Shown here: piece after piece, positions 20,646-28,977 of the stretch
Position numbering within the stretch: position 1 is the first letter of the stretch
Layout: every line of letters begins with the position of its first letter
NCBI GenBank assembly: GCA_019639195.1
Contig: JAHBSI010000001.1
Span: 1,054,001-1,118,000 of the forward strand
Origin: Acidobacteriota bacterium
GTDB taxonomy: Bacteria; Acidobacteriota; Blastocatellia; Pyrinomonadales; Pyrinomonadaceae
Direction: 5' to 3'
Length of the DNA: 64,000 nucleotides
Notes under the pieces: generated by a model
Seen by the model: the letters and a program-made list of their open reading frames with translations, nothing else
Databases searched by the model: none
Told to the model about the DNA's origin: nothing
Program-made: the position numbers and the translations under genes

Positions 20646-22001
20646 ATGCCGTTAAACGTCAGAAAGTTTTTCACATCATCGATCTTGATCTGCGGTGCGT
20701 TTTCCATCGCGGCCCTCGCTCAAGCGACGCCGGTTCCCCAGAGTTCGCCGACAGTTCAAGCTCCAGCACAGACAGCTCCGGCCGCTCCGACGGTAACCTC
20801 AGGTGACCTTCTTCGAGCCCGTATTGCAAAGGCAAAAGCATTCATTGCGGTGCGGAACTACAGTGCGGCGAGCTACGAGCTTGAGAATGTTCGCCGTGAA
20901 TCTGCCGACCCTACGATACTTTCCGGTGTTAACGTCCTGCTGATGAACAGCTATCTCGAGCAGGGCGACTACAAACGTGCTCAGGATCTCCTAAAGGAAC
21001 TCTACGCCGAGCAGAAAACTACGAAGGCAGGTGCCAAAGCGAATTACCTTGCCGTTGCAGGACAGATCGTCAAAGGTGCCCGCAACCGCCTTGAGCGTTA
21101 TCAAATGCTCGGCCTTAGCGTTACGGACCGTACGCTTCCGCTCGAGGCCGTCAACGACCTCGAAAAGATGCGGGAAACGCTCGAGATCGTCATCGCACAG
21201 TCCAAGGAAATGGGTGCCGACCAGTCAAAGTCCGGCGAAGCGATGGCCCTTCTCGAAGAGGCAACGAACTCCCGCAGCATGCTCGCACGCGACGAATACG
21301 ATTCGAGACGTTGGCGTGATGAGGTTGCGGATGCCCGCGAAGAGATCGCAAATTCGCGGACCGTGGTAGTAAGCGCGATAAGCGGTGTACCGTCAACGAA
21401 TATGGCGAACGGACAGGCAGTTCCGGAAAGGCCGGCCGCTCAACCTGCACCCATAAAGGCTGTTACTGTTGCGGCAGCTCCCGCGACCACCGTCGCACTT
21501 GAACCCGTTAAGTCCAAGTCTGAACCGATCGTGGTCGGTTCTCGCCCGAGACAAGCCGATACTCCGGCAAACACTTCGCCGGGAGGGCCGGCTGAGAAAC
21601 CGGTCGAAAAAGAAGTTGCGACCGTACAAAAGGCTGCACCAAAAAGCGAGCCCCAGGAGGCAAAGCCTGATCAGAACACTGCAAATGCGGCCGGACCTGC
21701 GACCGCAGCCCAGAAAGAGACAGGACCGATGAGCGTCGGCTCTCTTACTGAATATGCGACGAACCGCGCAGCTCCGATCTATCCATCGTTCGCAAGGACC
21801 GCTCACGCGGTCGGTGTTGTCCGCGTCGAAGTTATTGTTGACGAAAGCGGCGAGGTCGCCTCGATAGAGAAAACAAGCGGCCCATCATTGCTCCAAGGTG
21901 CTGCAAAGGATGCGATCCGAAAGTGGCGCTTTAAGCCGTTTGAACGCGACGGCCAGCCGGTAAAGGCGATCGGATTCGTTAACTTTAACTTCTCACTCTA
22001 G
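20646..22001 (+). CDS. Exported TonB-family protein with helical repeats and Ala/Pro-rich linker
   Basis: This 451-residue periplasmic protein has a signal peptide (to about residue 26, 'ALAQA'). A helical TPR-like region covers about 50-235, an Ala/Pro/Lys-rich linker about 240-370, and a TonB C-terminal domain the last 85 residues ('RAAPIYPSFARTAHAVGVVRVEVIVDESG', 'KDAIRKWRFKPFERDGQPVKAIG'). There is no transmembrane anchor other than the signal, so it is not a classical energy-transducing TonB. The ATG follows AGAAAGG. It is monocistronic. Confidence 0.8.
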   Translation: MPLNVRKFFTSSILICGAFSIAALAQATPVPQSSPTVQAPAQTAPAAPTVTSGDLLRARIAKAKAFIAVRNYSAASYELENVRRESADPTILSGVNVLLMNSYLEQGDYKRAQDLLKELYAEQKTTKAGAKANYLAVAGQIVKGARNRLERYQMLGLSVTDRTLPLEAVNDLEKMRETLEIVIAQSKEMGADQSKSGEAMALLEEATNSRSMLARDEYDSRRWRDEVADAREEIANSRTVVVSAISGVPSTNMANGQAVPERPAAQPAPIKAVTVAAAPATTVALEPVKSKSEPIVVGSRPRQADTPANTSPGGPAEKPVEKEVATVQKAAPKSEPQEAKPDQNTANAAGPATAAQKETGPMSVGSLTEYATNRAAPIYPSFARTAHAVGVVRVEVIVDESGEVASIEKTSGPSLLQGAAKDAIRKWRFKPFERDGQPVKAIGFVNFNFSL

Positions 22002-22280
22002 TCATCTTGACGGTCTGATCAGATTTTCAGCCCTAGCCCGTCGCTTGATACGGTCGCATTTATACCGATTTTCGTATTGAAGATATGCAAAAAGCCTGAG
22101 ATAATTCTCTGAGCCTGGCATTGCATGCTTTAGTTTCACCTTTTCGCGGCGTCAATCTACCCCTGTAGCGGCATTCCAAGGCAAATTTAGATCAGTTACG
22201 CAAGACGTATTTTTCCGTAAGCCCTGCCCGTCTAACCTCTGTTATTCCTGGGTTTGTGTCCAAGGATCGAAGTAATTCCT
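22002..22280. other. Intergenic region without a recognised feature
   Basis: About 280 bases between two exported-protein genes. No ORF with coding character, no clear terminator and no known riboswitch fold was recognised. Confidence 0.4.
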
Positions 22281-24359
22281 ATGTTAAAGAACAGAATTTT
22301 GTTGTTTGTGGCGATAGCCGTGACCGCTGTTGCGATCCTTGGGTACACTGCGACGGACGCAACACATGCAGCGGCGGCAGCCGGCCCGCATAAGACGTGG
22401 ATCACGGTTGATATCAACGAACTCAAGACAATGCAGGTATTTTCCGCAATGGATGGCCGTTTTCTGGCTCCTGAGATCGTTACCGTAAAGAACGGCATCG
22501 CTGTCCTTCACGCCACTGATGAAGAGATCTCGATCATATCGGAACACGCCCACAAAGCGCTCCATAAGTGTGCAGGATTCATGGCTCACCCGGACGAGCA
22601 GGACGCCCTTGAGACGATCGATATGGTCACGGGACCTAAACCGTCTCTTGGTACAGTGACGTATTCGATCGATAACGCCGCGACGGTACAGCCCTTGATC
22701 GGTGCTATGGCCGCACCTAACATCAAGGCCACGATCATGTCATTGTCGAGCTTCAATACGCGCTATTACAATTCGCCGACCGGTGCCGATTCTGCTCTAT
22801 GGATCAAGACCAAATGGACACAGCTTGCCGCTGGCCGGAGCGATGTTTCGGTCGATTTCTTCAATCACACGTGGCTTCAGCCCTCGGTGATCATGACCAT
22901 CCAGGGAACTACGAACCCGTCGGAGGTCGTCATCCTTGGCGGCCATCAGGATTCGATCCGCTCAGGTTGTTCGCCGAGCACTTCGTGCCAGACCCTGACC
23001 GCACCCGGAGCAGACGATGATGCTTCGGGGATCGCCTCGATAACGGAAGTGATACGAGTGGCGATGGCGAACAATTATCATCCGGCAAAAACGGTCAAAT
23101 TCATGGCGTATGCCGCAGAAGAACCAGGCCTTCTTGGATCAAAGGCGATCGCGACCAATTATCAGGGCAATGGCGTTGATGTCGTAGGCGTCCTGCAGTT
23201 GGATATGACGAACTACAAGGCACCTTCGACCGACATCGCAATGATCACGGATCACACGAATGCCTCACAGAATCAGTTCGTACGCACACTTGCCTCGACC
23301 TATCTGCCAACCTTGACGGTCGTTGATACGCAATGCGGATATTCTTGCTCGGACCATGCATCGTGGGATGCGCGCGGATATGCGGCATCGTTCCCATTCG
23401 AGGCACCGATGGGCTCAGACAACCCATTCATCCACACTGCGAATGACACTCTCGCAAACAGCGACCCGAACGCAGATCACGCTCTTAAATTCTCAAAGCT
23501 TGCCGGTGCCTATATGGCGGAACTGGCAAAAGGCACACTTATTCAGGCCTCTTCGGGCGAAACTTTTGCGGATTTTGACGGAGACGGAAAGACCGACGTG
23601 TCGGTGTTCCGCCCTTCGAACAGTGTCTGGTACGTTCAAGGTTCACAGGCAGGTTTTTCGGCCCGTCAATTCGGCATTTCGACCGATCAGCCCGTTCCGG
23701 CAGATTTTGACGGCGACAGCAAGACAGACATCGCGGTCTATCGCGACGGCGTCTGGTACTCGATGCTGAGTTCGGACAGCACGGTGAATATCACGAGCTT
23801 TGGCCTGGCCGGAGACAAGCCGCAGTCGAAGGATTTTGATGGTGACGGCAAAGCCGATAAGGCTGTTTATCGCGGCGGCACCTGGTACGTGCTAAAGAGC
23901 AACGGTTCGCAGTTCACTGTGGCCCAGTTCGGACTCGCAGACGATGTCCCTGCCGCAAGCGATTACGACGGCGATGGCAAGGCTGACTACGCTGTTTTCA
24001 GGCCGTCAACAGGTGTTTGGTACGTGCTCGGCTCGACCGCAGGGTTTTCGGCGAGCCAGTTCGGCATCGCGACCGACAAACCGGTCCCGGCGGATTACGA
24101 CGGTGACGGCAAGACAGATCTCGCGGTCTATCGAGACGGCGTTTGGTATCTGCAGAGGACGACCGGCGGCTTTACGGCGTTCCAGTTCGGTATCGCTTCC
24201 GACATCCCGGCGACCGGAGATTATGACGGCGACGGCAAAGCAGATGCGGCCGTTTATCGCGATGGCGTCTGGTATATGCTTCGCTCGACGGGTGGCTTCG
24301 CGGTGACAGGTTTCGGCCTGGCCGGCGATAAGCCGCTTCCGTCAACCTTTGTGCCGTAA
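22281..24359 (+). CDS. Exported M28-family aminopeptidase with six FG-GAP/VCBS-like repeats
   Basis: This is a 692-residue secreted metallopeptidase; the start at ATG 22281 directly precedes a signal peptide. The M28 catalytic domain (about 190-410) shows the two-zinc ligands in order: 'GGHQDS', 'DDDASG', 'AAEEPG', 'LQLDMT', 'PFIHTANDT'. The C-terminal third has six repeats of about 42 residues of the form 'DFDGDGKTDxxVYRxGxWY', propeller blades with calcium-binding loops that usually serve adhesion or substrate binding. It would release N-terminal residues from peptides outside the cell. Confidence 0.9.
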   Translation: MLKNRILLFVAIAVTAVAILGYTATDATHAAAAAGPHKTWITVDINELKTMQVFSAMDGRFLAPEIVTVKNGIAVLHATDEEISIISEHAHKALHKCAGFMAHPDEQDALETIDMVTGPKPSLGTVTYSIDNAATVQPLIGAMAAPNIKATIMSLSSFNTRYYNSPTGADSALWIKTKWTQLAAGRSDVSVDFFNHTWLQPSVIMTIQGTTNPSEVVILGGHQDSIRSGCSPSTSCQTLTAPGADDDASGIASITEVIRVAMANNYHPAKTVKFMAYAAEEPGLLGSKAIATNYQGNGVDVVGVLQLDMTNYKAPSTDIAMITDHTNASQNQFVRTLASTYLPTLTVVDTQCGYSCSDHASWDARGYAASFPFEAPMGSDNPFIHTANDTLANSDPNADHALKFSKLAGAYMAELAKGTLIQASSGETFADFDGDGKTDVSVFRPSNSVWYVQGSQAGFSARQFGISTDQPVPADFDGDSKTDIAVYRDGVWYSMLSSDSTVNITSFGLAGDKPQSKDFDGDGKADKAVYRGGTWYVLKSNGSQFTVAQFGLADDVPAASDYDGDGKADYAVFRPSTGVWYVLGSTAGFSASQFGIATDKPVPADYDGDGKTDLAVYRDGVWYLQRTTGGFTAFQFGIASDIPATGDYDGDGKADAAVYRDGVWYMLRSTGGFAVTGFGLAGDKPLPSTFVP

Positions 24360-24450
24360 CGAAATTTACGGTACGTGGGCATTACGCGATGGCACGGACT
24401 GAGTTTCGCCTCGTTCGTGCCCTCTCTATTTGAATACGGTATTTCAGCAA

Positions 24451-25338
24451 ATGTCTTCGACAGACCTTTCAGTATCGCGACTGCTTGCTCCTGAAGAGCT
24501 TGAACTCAAGAAGAAGGAGAAGCTTCTTGAGCGGCTAAAGGACCGCATCGCATTTCGCGAAGAGGATATGGCGGACCTTCGTGGCGAACTCGAACGCTTC
24601 GAGGCACAGTATTCAATGCAGGTCGGCCGTCTCTATGCGGAGATCGACGAGATCGAGGCCGAGATCGCCGAGGAAGAACTCAAACTCGTCCCCGATGACG
24701 AGGAGATCAAAAAGCGCGTCGAGGAACTCCGACGAAAGGCTGAGGAATCTGCCGCCCGTGCCGCTGCGGCCGAATCCGCTGAAAAGGGAGACTGGAAGCC
24801 GACCGCCGAAGCAAAGAAGGCGTACCACGATCTTGCACGAACTATCCATCCCGACCTTGCAGTTGATTCTGCCGAGAAAGAGCGTCGCCACGTCCTGATG
24901 GCCGAGCTCAACAAGGCATATTCATCGGGCGATCAGGTCAGGCTCGACAAGCTTGCGGACGACCTGCGGCATTCGCCCGCTCTGGTTGCAGGCGATTCCA
25001 TTGGCGACAGGCTTGTACGCGTGATCCGCCAGATCGCACAGGTAAAGGCTCGGTTTGCAGAGCTTCAAAAAGAGACAACGGCAGCGAAAGACTCGGAAAC
25101 CTACACACTTTTCTGCAAGGCAAAGGCCGAACGCGCCGAAGGACGCGATATGATCGCTCAGATCGCGGCTCGCACGGCGGTGCACATAATGCGTGCAAAT
25201 CGGCGCCTCCAAAGCCTCAGGAACGTAAACACGGCCGCAAAATCGTACGTTCAGGAAACCTTCGGGATGGATATCGAGGATTTTCGCGAAAACCCGCCAA
25301 ATAAGGGGCACAAAAAGCCTGTTGACAAGAATCGCTGA
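24451..25338 (+). CDS. Coiled-coil protein with J-domain-like segment
   Basis: This 295-residue cytoplasmic protein starts at ATG 24451 (an upstream in-frame TTG exists at 24430). Residues 15-110 are a charged coiled coil. Then comes a J-domain-like segment with 'KKAYHDLARTIHPDLA', which holds the HPD tripeptide that activates DnaK, and 'RRHVLMAELNKAY'. A second helical region follows ('VIRQIAQVKARFAEL'). There is no zinc finger or G/F region, so it is a class-C type J-protein of unknown client. No clear ribosome site. Confidence 0.75.
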   Translation: MSSTDLSVSRLLAPEELELKKKEKLLERLKDRIAFREEDMADLRGELERFEAQYSMQVGRLYAEIDEIEAEIAEEELKLVPDDEEIKKRVEELRRKAEESAARAAAAESAEKGDWKPTAEAKKAYHDLARTIHPDLAVDSAEKERRHVLMAELNKAYSSGDQVRLDKLADDLRHSPALVAGDSIGDRLVRVIRQIAQVKARFAELQKETTAAKDSETYTLFCKAKAERAEGRDMIAQIAARTAVHIMRANRRLQSLRNVNTAAKSYVQETFGMDIEDFRENPPNKGHKKPVDKNR

Positions 25339-25481
25339 TTATGTAAACTCTTTACTACTGTCGACGCTAATATTCGTCGCTCCCTCTAAGGCCGTCTCCG
25401 GAGCTTTTGCGTTGAGAAGGCCGCTTTTACAAGCCAACGACAAGGTTTTTCGCAGGAACGTGCTCCACGTACGGGAATGCG

Positions 25482-25517
25482 AAAAAAGAGGGAGGCGGTG
25501 TGGGAGACGTCTCCCTC
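25482..25517 (-). terminator. Terminator between convergent genes
   Basis: GAGGGAG (25488-25494) pairs with CTCCCTC (25511-25517), and the loop holds the palindrome GGGAGACGTCTCCC. On the minus strand it is followed by TTTTTT. It terminates the flavoprotein gene that ends at 25527 and may serve the opposite strand too. Confidence 0.8.
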
Positions 25518-25526
25518 GTTTTGCGC

Positions 25527-26702
25527 CTAGCTTTTCCCGATCGCTCGCCCGGCAGCCGCTCCGGAAGCCCACGCCCACTGAAAGTTGTATCCGCCTAGCC
25601 AACCCGTTACATCCAGAATTTCTCCGATAAAATAGAGGCCCGGCTGAAATTTTGATTCCATCGTTTGTGACGAGACCTCGTCGGTCGAAACACCTCCCAT
25701 CGTGACCTCCGCCCGGTCCCAGCCTTCCGTGGCATCAAATCGTGCTTGCCAGCGTTTTATTTTGTCTTCGATCGCCGAACGCGCCGCAAGATCGAGTTCG
25801 CCGACCCTCTTTCGCGCAAGCTTTTGCGGCAGGAAAGCCTCGACGACCCGCTTTGAAAGATGCTCAGATAGGATGTTCGATAACTGTTGGGAGGAATTCT
25901 GCTTTTCATCGAAAAGCTGTGTGAGATCAAGCTCCGGCAGGAGATCAATTTCGACGGGCTGTTCCGGCTTCCAATAATTCGAGATCTGCAGGATCGCCGG
26001 GCCTGAAAGGCCTTTATGCGTGAACAGAATACTCTCTCTAAAAGAGTTGCCGCCGCACTTTACTTCCGCATCGACCGAGACACCCGATAGATCCGGAAAT
26101 GCCCTGCCCTTGAGCCTCAAGGCAACGAGCGACGGCCTTGTATCCGTGACCGAATGGCCGAATTGCCTCGCGATATCGTAACCGAGCCCGGTAGCACCGA
26201 CCTTTGGAAACGAGAGCCCGCCCGACGCGACAACAAGCCTATCGGTTTCCAAGTCTGACCCCGTGGTCCGAACGACAAATCTTTCTCGATGCTCAACACA
26301 AACTATCTCGGTGTTCGTGAGTATCTCGACCCTTGCAGCCTTCGCTTCCTTGAGCAGCATCTCGACGATAGAGCGCGACGAGTCGCGACAAAACAGCTGG
26401 CCGTGCTTCTTTTCTTGAAACGGTATCTTGTGACGCTTAACGATCTCGATAAAGTCGTGCGGTGTGAACCTCGCCAAGGCGGACTTCGCGAAATGCGGAT
26501 TCTGCGACACAAAATTCGCACTGCTGACATCAAGATTCGTGAAGTTGCAGCGACCGCCGCCCGAGATGATGATCTTCCTGCCGACCTGACTGTTCCGCTC
26601 AAGAACGGCGACACGCCGTCCGAGTCTACCGGCCACGTTCGCACAGAAAAGCCCTGCCGCACCGCCGCCGATAACGACCGCATCAAAACGCCGTTCAGCC
26701 AA
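25527..26702 (-). CDS. YhiN/HI0933-family flavoprotein
   Basis: This 391-residue NAD(P)/FAD-dependent oxidoreductase family protein has the dinucleotide fold 'VVIGGGAAGLFCANVAGRLG' near the start, 'GRKIIISGGGRCNFTN' (family hallmark), 'VASGGLSFPKVGATGLGY', and the C-terminal 'GGVSTDEV...GLYFIGEILDVTGWLGGYNFQWAWASG'. The physiological substrate of the family is not firmly known. The only start that keeps the nucleotide-binding strand is a TTG at 26702, overlapping the end of the DinB-like gene by 8 bases, which suggests translational coupling. Confidence 0.9.
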   Translation of the reverse strand: MAERRFDAVVIGGGAAGLFCANVAGRLGRRVAVLERNSQVGRKIIISGGGRCNFTNLDVSSANFVSQNPHFAKSALARFTPHDFIEIVKRHKIPFQEKKHGQLFCRDSSRSIVEMLLKEAKAARVEILTNTEIVCVEHRERFVVRTTGSDLETDRLVVASGGLSFPKVGATGLGYDIARQFGHSVTDTRPSLVALRLKGRAFPDLSGVSVDAEVKCGGNSFRESILFTHKGLSGPAILQISNYWKPEQPVEIDLLPELDLTQLFDEKQNSSQQLSNILSEHLSKRVVEAFLPQKLARKRVGELDLAARSAIEDKIKRWQARFDATEGWDRAEVTMGGVSTDEVSSQTMESKFQPGLYFIGEILDVTGWLGGYNFQWAWASGAAAGRAIGKS

Positions 26703-27222
26703 GATAACGTTCCTTCAGCACGTTCAAATGATGGCGAACGTGCCCCACACAGATGCAGGCTAGTGCTCGCACGGAGACGGGATTGTCGCTCGCCGTTCCC
26801 ATCCTATTTAACGCGGTCTGGTCCATGTTATTGAGCATCAAGGAGTTACCCTGGCGGACGAGCTCAAATTCTTCGAGAAGATCAGCAAAAGTGCGCTCGT
26901 TCGCCCGCGAAAATTCTCTGTAACCAACACTCTCCTGATCAAAGGTCGCAAGCGGCGTTTCGTCTCCGCGAGAGATCCGCAGCATCCGATATGCAAAGAT
27001 CCGCTCGGCGTCGATAATGTGGCTTAGAACCTCCTTAATGGTCCATTTGCCCTCTTCGTAGGCATAAGAACCGCGGTCTTCTGCAAGGCCGGCAAGTGCA
27101 GCTCGCATTTCCGACGGCTGTGCCGCAAAAGCCTCGCGAATGTCGTCCTCATTCACCAGCTCGAGATATGCACCGTAGTAAGGATTGAACTCACCCGCTT
27201 CAGGCTTGAACATTAGTTTCAT
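26695..27222 (-). CDS. DinB-like metal-binding four-helix protein
   Basis: This 175-residue protein of the DinB/YfiT superfamily has metal-binding histidines at 'LSHIIDAERIFAYR' and 'GHVRHHLNVLKERYL'. 'GKWTIKEVLSHIIDAE' is the diagnostic first motif. Members are often thiol-dependent S-transferases, but the reaction of this one is unknown. The frame is open back to 27330; the start is set at ATG 27222 because the divergent gene begins at 27261. Another ATG lies at 27213. It is the first gene of a two-gene unit with the flavoprotein. Confidence 0.85.
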   Translation of the reverse strand: MKLMFKPEAGEFNPYYGAYLELVNEDDIREAFAAQPSEMRAALAGLAEDRGSYAYEEGKWTIKEVLSHIIDAERIFAYRMLRISRGDETPLATFDQESVGYREFSRANERTFADLLEEFELVRQGNSLMLNNMDQTALNRMGTASDNPVSVRALACICVGHVRHHLNVLKERYLG

Positions 27223-27260
27223 ATAGTCTGTTAGAATAGCAAAAACCTCGGGAATCGATA

Positions 27261-27659
27261 ATGACCAAGATCCGCTGTCTATTTTTAGCTTCGCTACTTC
27301 TCCTCGTATCGTTCGCTGCGGCCGCTGCACAAAGCGGCGGCAAGGCAGAACCGAACCGTATCTCTGTCAGCCAGACAGCGACCGTTGTACGCGGCCGTCT
27401 GGCAAACGGTCAGGAAATGGAGTATGTTTTCGCGGCAAAGGCAGGTTCTACCATCACGATCAAGAATGCGAGCCCGAGTGCCTTCGACTTTCGAGTATTC
27501 TCCGAAGAGGCCGACGTCGAAACCGAATTTGAAAGTTCACCTACGCTGACCCTAACCCTGCCTGAGGATGGTGACTACTTCTTCTTCGTCCGAAAAAAAG
27601 CAGGCGGTGCCCGCTCCGCGTCCTTCAAACTTACACTTAAGATTTCTCCCGCAGATTGA
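27261..27659 (+). CDS. Small exported beta-sandwich protein (PPC-like)
   Basis: This 132-residue protein has a signal peptide ('LFLASLLLLVSFAAAAAQ'). The single domain that follows ('VVRGRLANGQEMEYVFAAKAGSTITIKNASPSAFDFRVF' in pattern, ending with 'DYFFFVRKKAGG') resembles a bacterial pre-peptidase C-terminal beta-sandwich. It has no catalytic motif. It is divergent from the DinB-like gene with 38 bases between starts. Confidence 0.7.
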   Translation: MTKIRCLFLASLLLLVSFAAAAAQSGGKAEPNRISVSQTATVVRGRLANGQEMEYVFAAKAGSTITIKNASPSAFDFRVFSEEADVETEFESSPTLTLTLPEDGDYFFFVRKKAGGARSASFKLTLKISPAD

Positions 27660-27730
27660 CCCGAGGATTGCTGAACCCGTCTAATTCCGGAGCTCCACCC
27701 GAGCGTCATGTTTATAGCCCTCGGATGAGA

Positions 27731-27877
27731 GCGTAAAGTTTCCGCAAAGGACGCAAAGGAACGATGGCGGTGGAAGCATTGTGAAATGTTTGCGGGAGAT
27801 GTGGAATGGTTTAACCACGAATGCACGAATGCAGGACGGCTTAGTTGCAGAAGTCCGCACGTTAGTAAGGACATCAA
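27731..27877. repeat. Dispersed repeat, copy 1
   Basis: About 145 bases that recur with roughly 80% identity by eye at 28089-28244. Key blocks in order: 'CCGCAAAGGACGCAAAGGA', 'GGTGGAAGCAT', 'GGGAGATGTGG', 'CCACGAATGCACGAA', 'AAGTCCGCACG...AGTAAGGAC'. There is no coding frame. The same blocks appear again in the gap at 52.4-52.9 kb. Confidence 0.85.
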
Positions 27878-27925
27878 ACTCGCATCCTCACACTGCCTTC
27901 TTTGTCAGAACTGCCTGCTGAATAG

Positions 27926-28043
27926 CCCCTAGCTTCAGCTAGGGGGTAGCCGTATTCCCCAAAAAATAATGGGCTTTAGCCCAATTTTGGTTAAAGCCGG
28001 GGATCTTCAAGGGCCTTGGTTGTCCACTAGCTAAAGCTAGTGG
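27926..28043. repeat. Three REP-like palindromes
   Basis: Perfect short hairpins: CCCCTAGCT-TC-AGCTAGGGG (27926-27945), GGGCTT-TAGCCC (27971-27982) and CCACTAGCT-AA-AGCTAGTGG (28024-28043). The first and third share the TAGCT stem in a mirror arrangement, a REP doublet-like layout. Confidence 0.8.
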
Positions 28044-28088
28044 CAATTCGAGCGTTCCGGTTCATACGCTCAAGAGAAACCGCAAAGA

Positions 28089-28244
28089 GCGCAAAGTTTC
28101 CGCAAAGGACGCAAAGGAGTGATAGCCGTGGAAGCATCGCGAAATGCTTGTGGGAGATGTGGCATGGGTTAGCCACGAATGCACGAAGCCACGAATGCAG
28201 GGCGCCTCAGCTGCCGCAAGTCCGCACGCTAGCAAGGACGTCAA
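28089..28244. repeat. Dispersed repeat, copy 2
   Basis: Second copy of the unit at 27731-27877, same orientation, with a short internal duplication of 'CCACGAATGCACGAA'. Together with the REP palindromes these fill the gene-free stretch 27660-28378, in which no gene was recognised. Confidence 0.85.
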
Positions 28245-28378
28245 TCTCGAATTCTCGCTCTTGTCAGCGCAGCCTGTGTTATTACTCGTTTTGCTTTCAT
28301 AATTAATGAAAAGAGCCTTTTCGAAGAAAGTTCAGGATCAAGTTTATTACGTTGGAGCTTTTCCGATCGTTTACGGGC

Positions 28379-28885
28379 TTATTCCCCGACCAAAATTCCG
28401 ATATGCCGCGAGACGAAGTTGAGATCTACGGTCTCATTGCTTTCGTCGGCCCAGAAAGGAATGGAGTCGCCGCGAACGAGCGAAAGCAGGCTGTTGTGCC
28501 GCGAGAGCCCGAAGTGCACGACATCGGCCGCCGCAAGAGCGTTTCCGCGTAAGATGCCGCTTGAAGGCTTACGCGGCCAACCGGCGCGGACCTCGAGACA
28601 TCGTAATCCAAGTGAAATGATCAGCCGCGAGCCTTCCATCCGGCCGCTGCCACGGGAAAATTCGAAGGGTTCGTCGCGTTCGACCTTGATCGTCGGGCGA
28701 GTGCGTGCCGCTTCAAAAGCGGCCTCGATAAACGTGTCGAGCAGCCAGTTTGCCGCCGTTGTGCGAAGCAGATCGTTGGTTGCCTTTAGCTGAAGATATT
28801 CGGCGACGTCGGTCCGCCCTGAGACCTCGGCACGCTGAATTGCCGCCGCAAGCAGATCATTCCAGGTTGAGTCGAGCTCGTGCAT
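28379..28885 (-). CDS. Hypothetical protein
   Basis: This is a 168-residue cytoplasmic protein with no recognised domain. The N-terminal half is helical ('STWNDLLAAAIQRAEVSGRTDVAEYLQLKAT'), the C-terminal half mixed. There is no signal peptide or membrane segment. Base and codon use match its neighbours. It is divergent from the large TPR protein gene and stands alone. Confidence 0.65.
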   Translation of the reverse strand: MHELDSTWNDLLAAAIQRAEVSGRTDVAEYLQLKATNDLLRTTAANWLLDTFIEAAFEAARTRPTIKVERDEPFEFSRGSGRMEGSRLIISLGLRCLEVRAGWPRKPSSGILRGNALAAADVVHFGLSRHNSLLSLVRGDSIPFWADESNETVDLNFVSRHIGILVGE

Positions 28886-28977
28886 TCTCCTTCTTGCCCA
28901 AAAGGAAGAGGATAAGCCCTGACGGGCAAAAAAGCGAAGCTTCGTGATATCCTGAACCAGCCGGAAACAGCTATTTT

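Noticed and set aside
22120..22260. A riboswitch upstream of the M28 peptidase gene
   Set aside because: Some short repeats are visible but no conserved aptamer core that I know.
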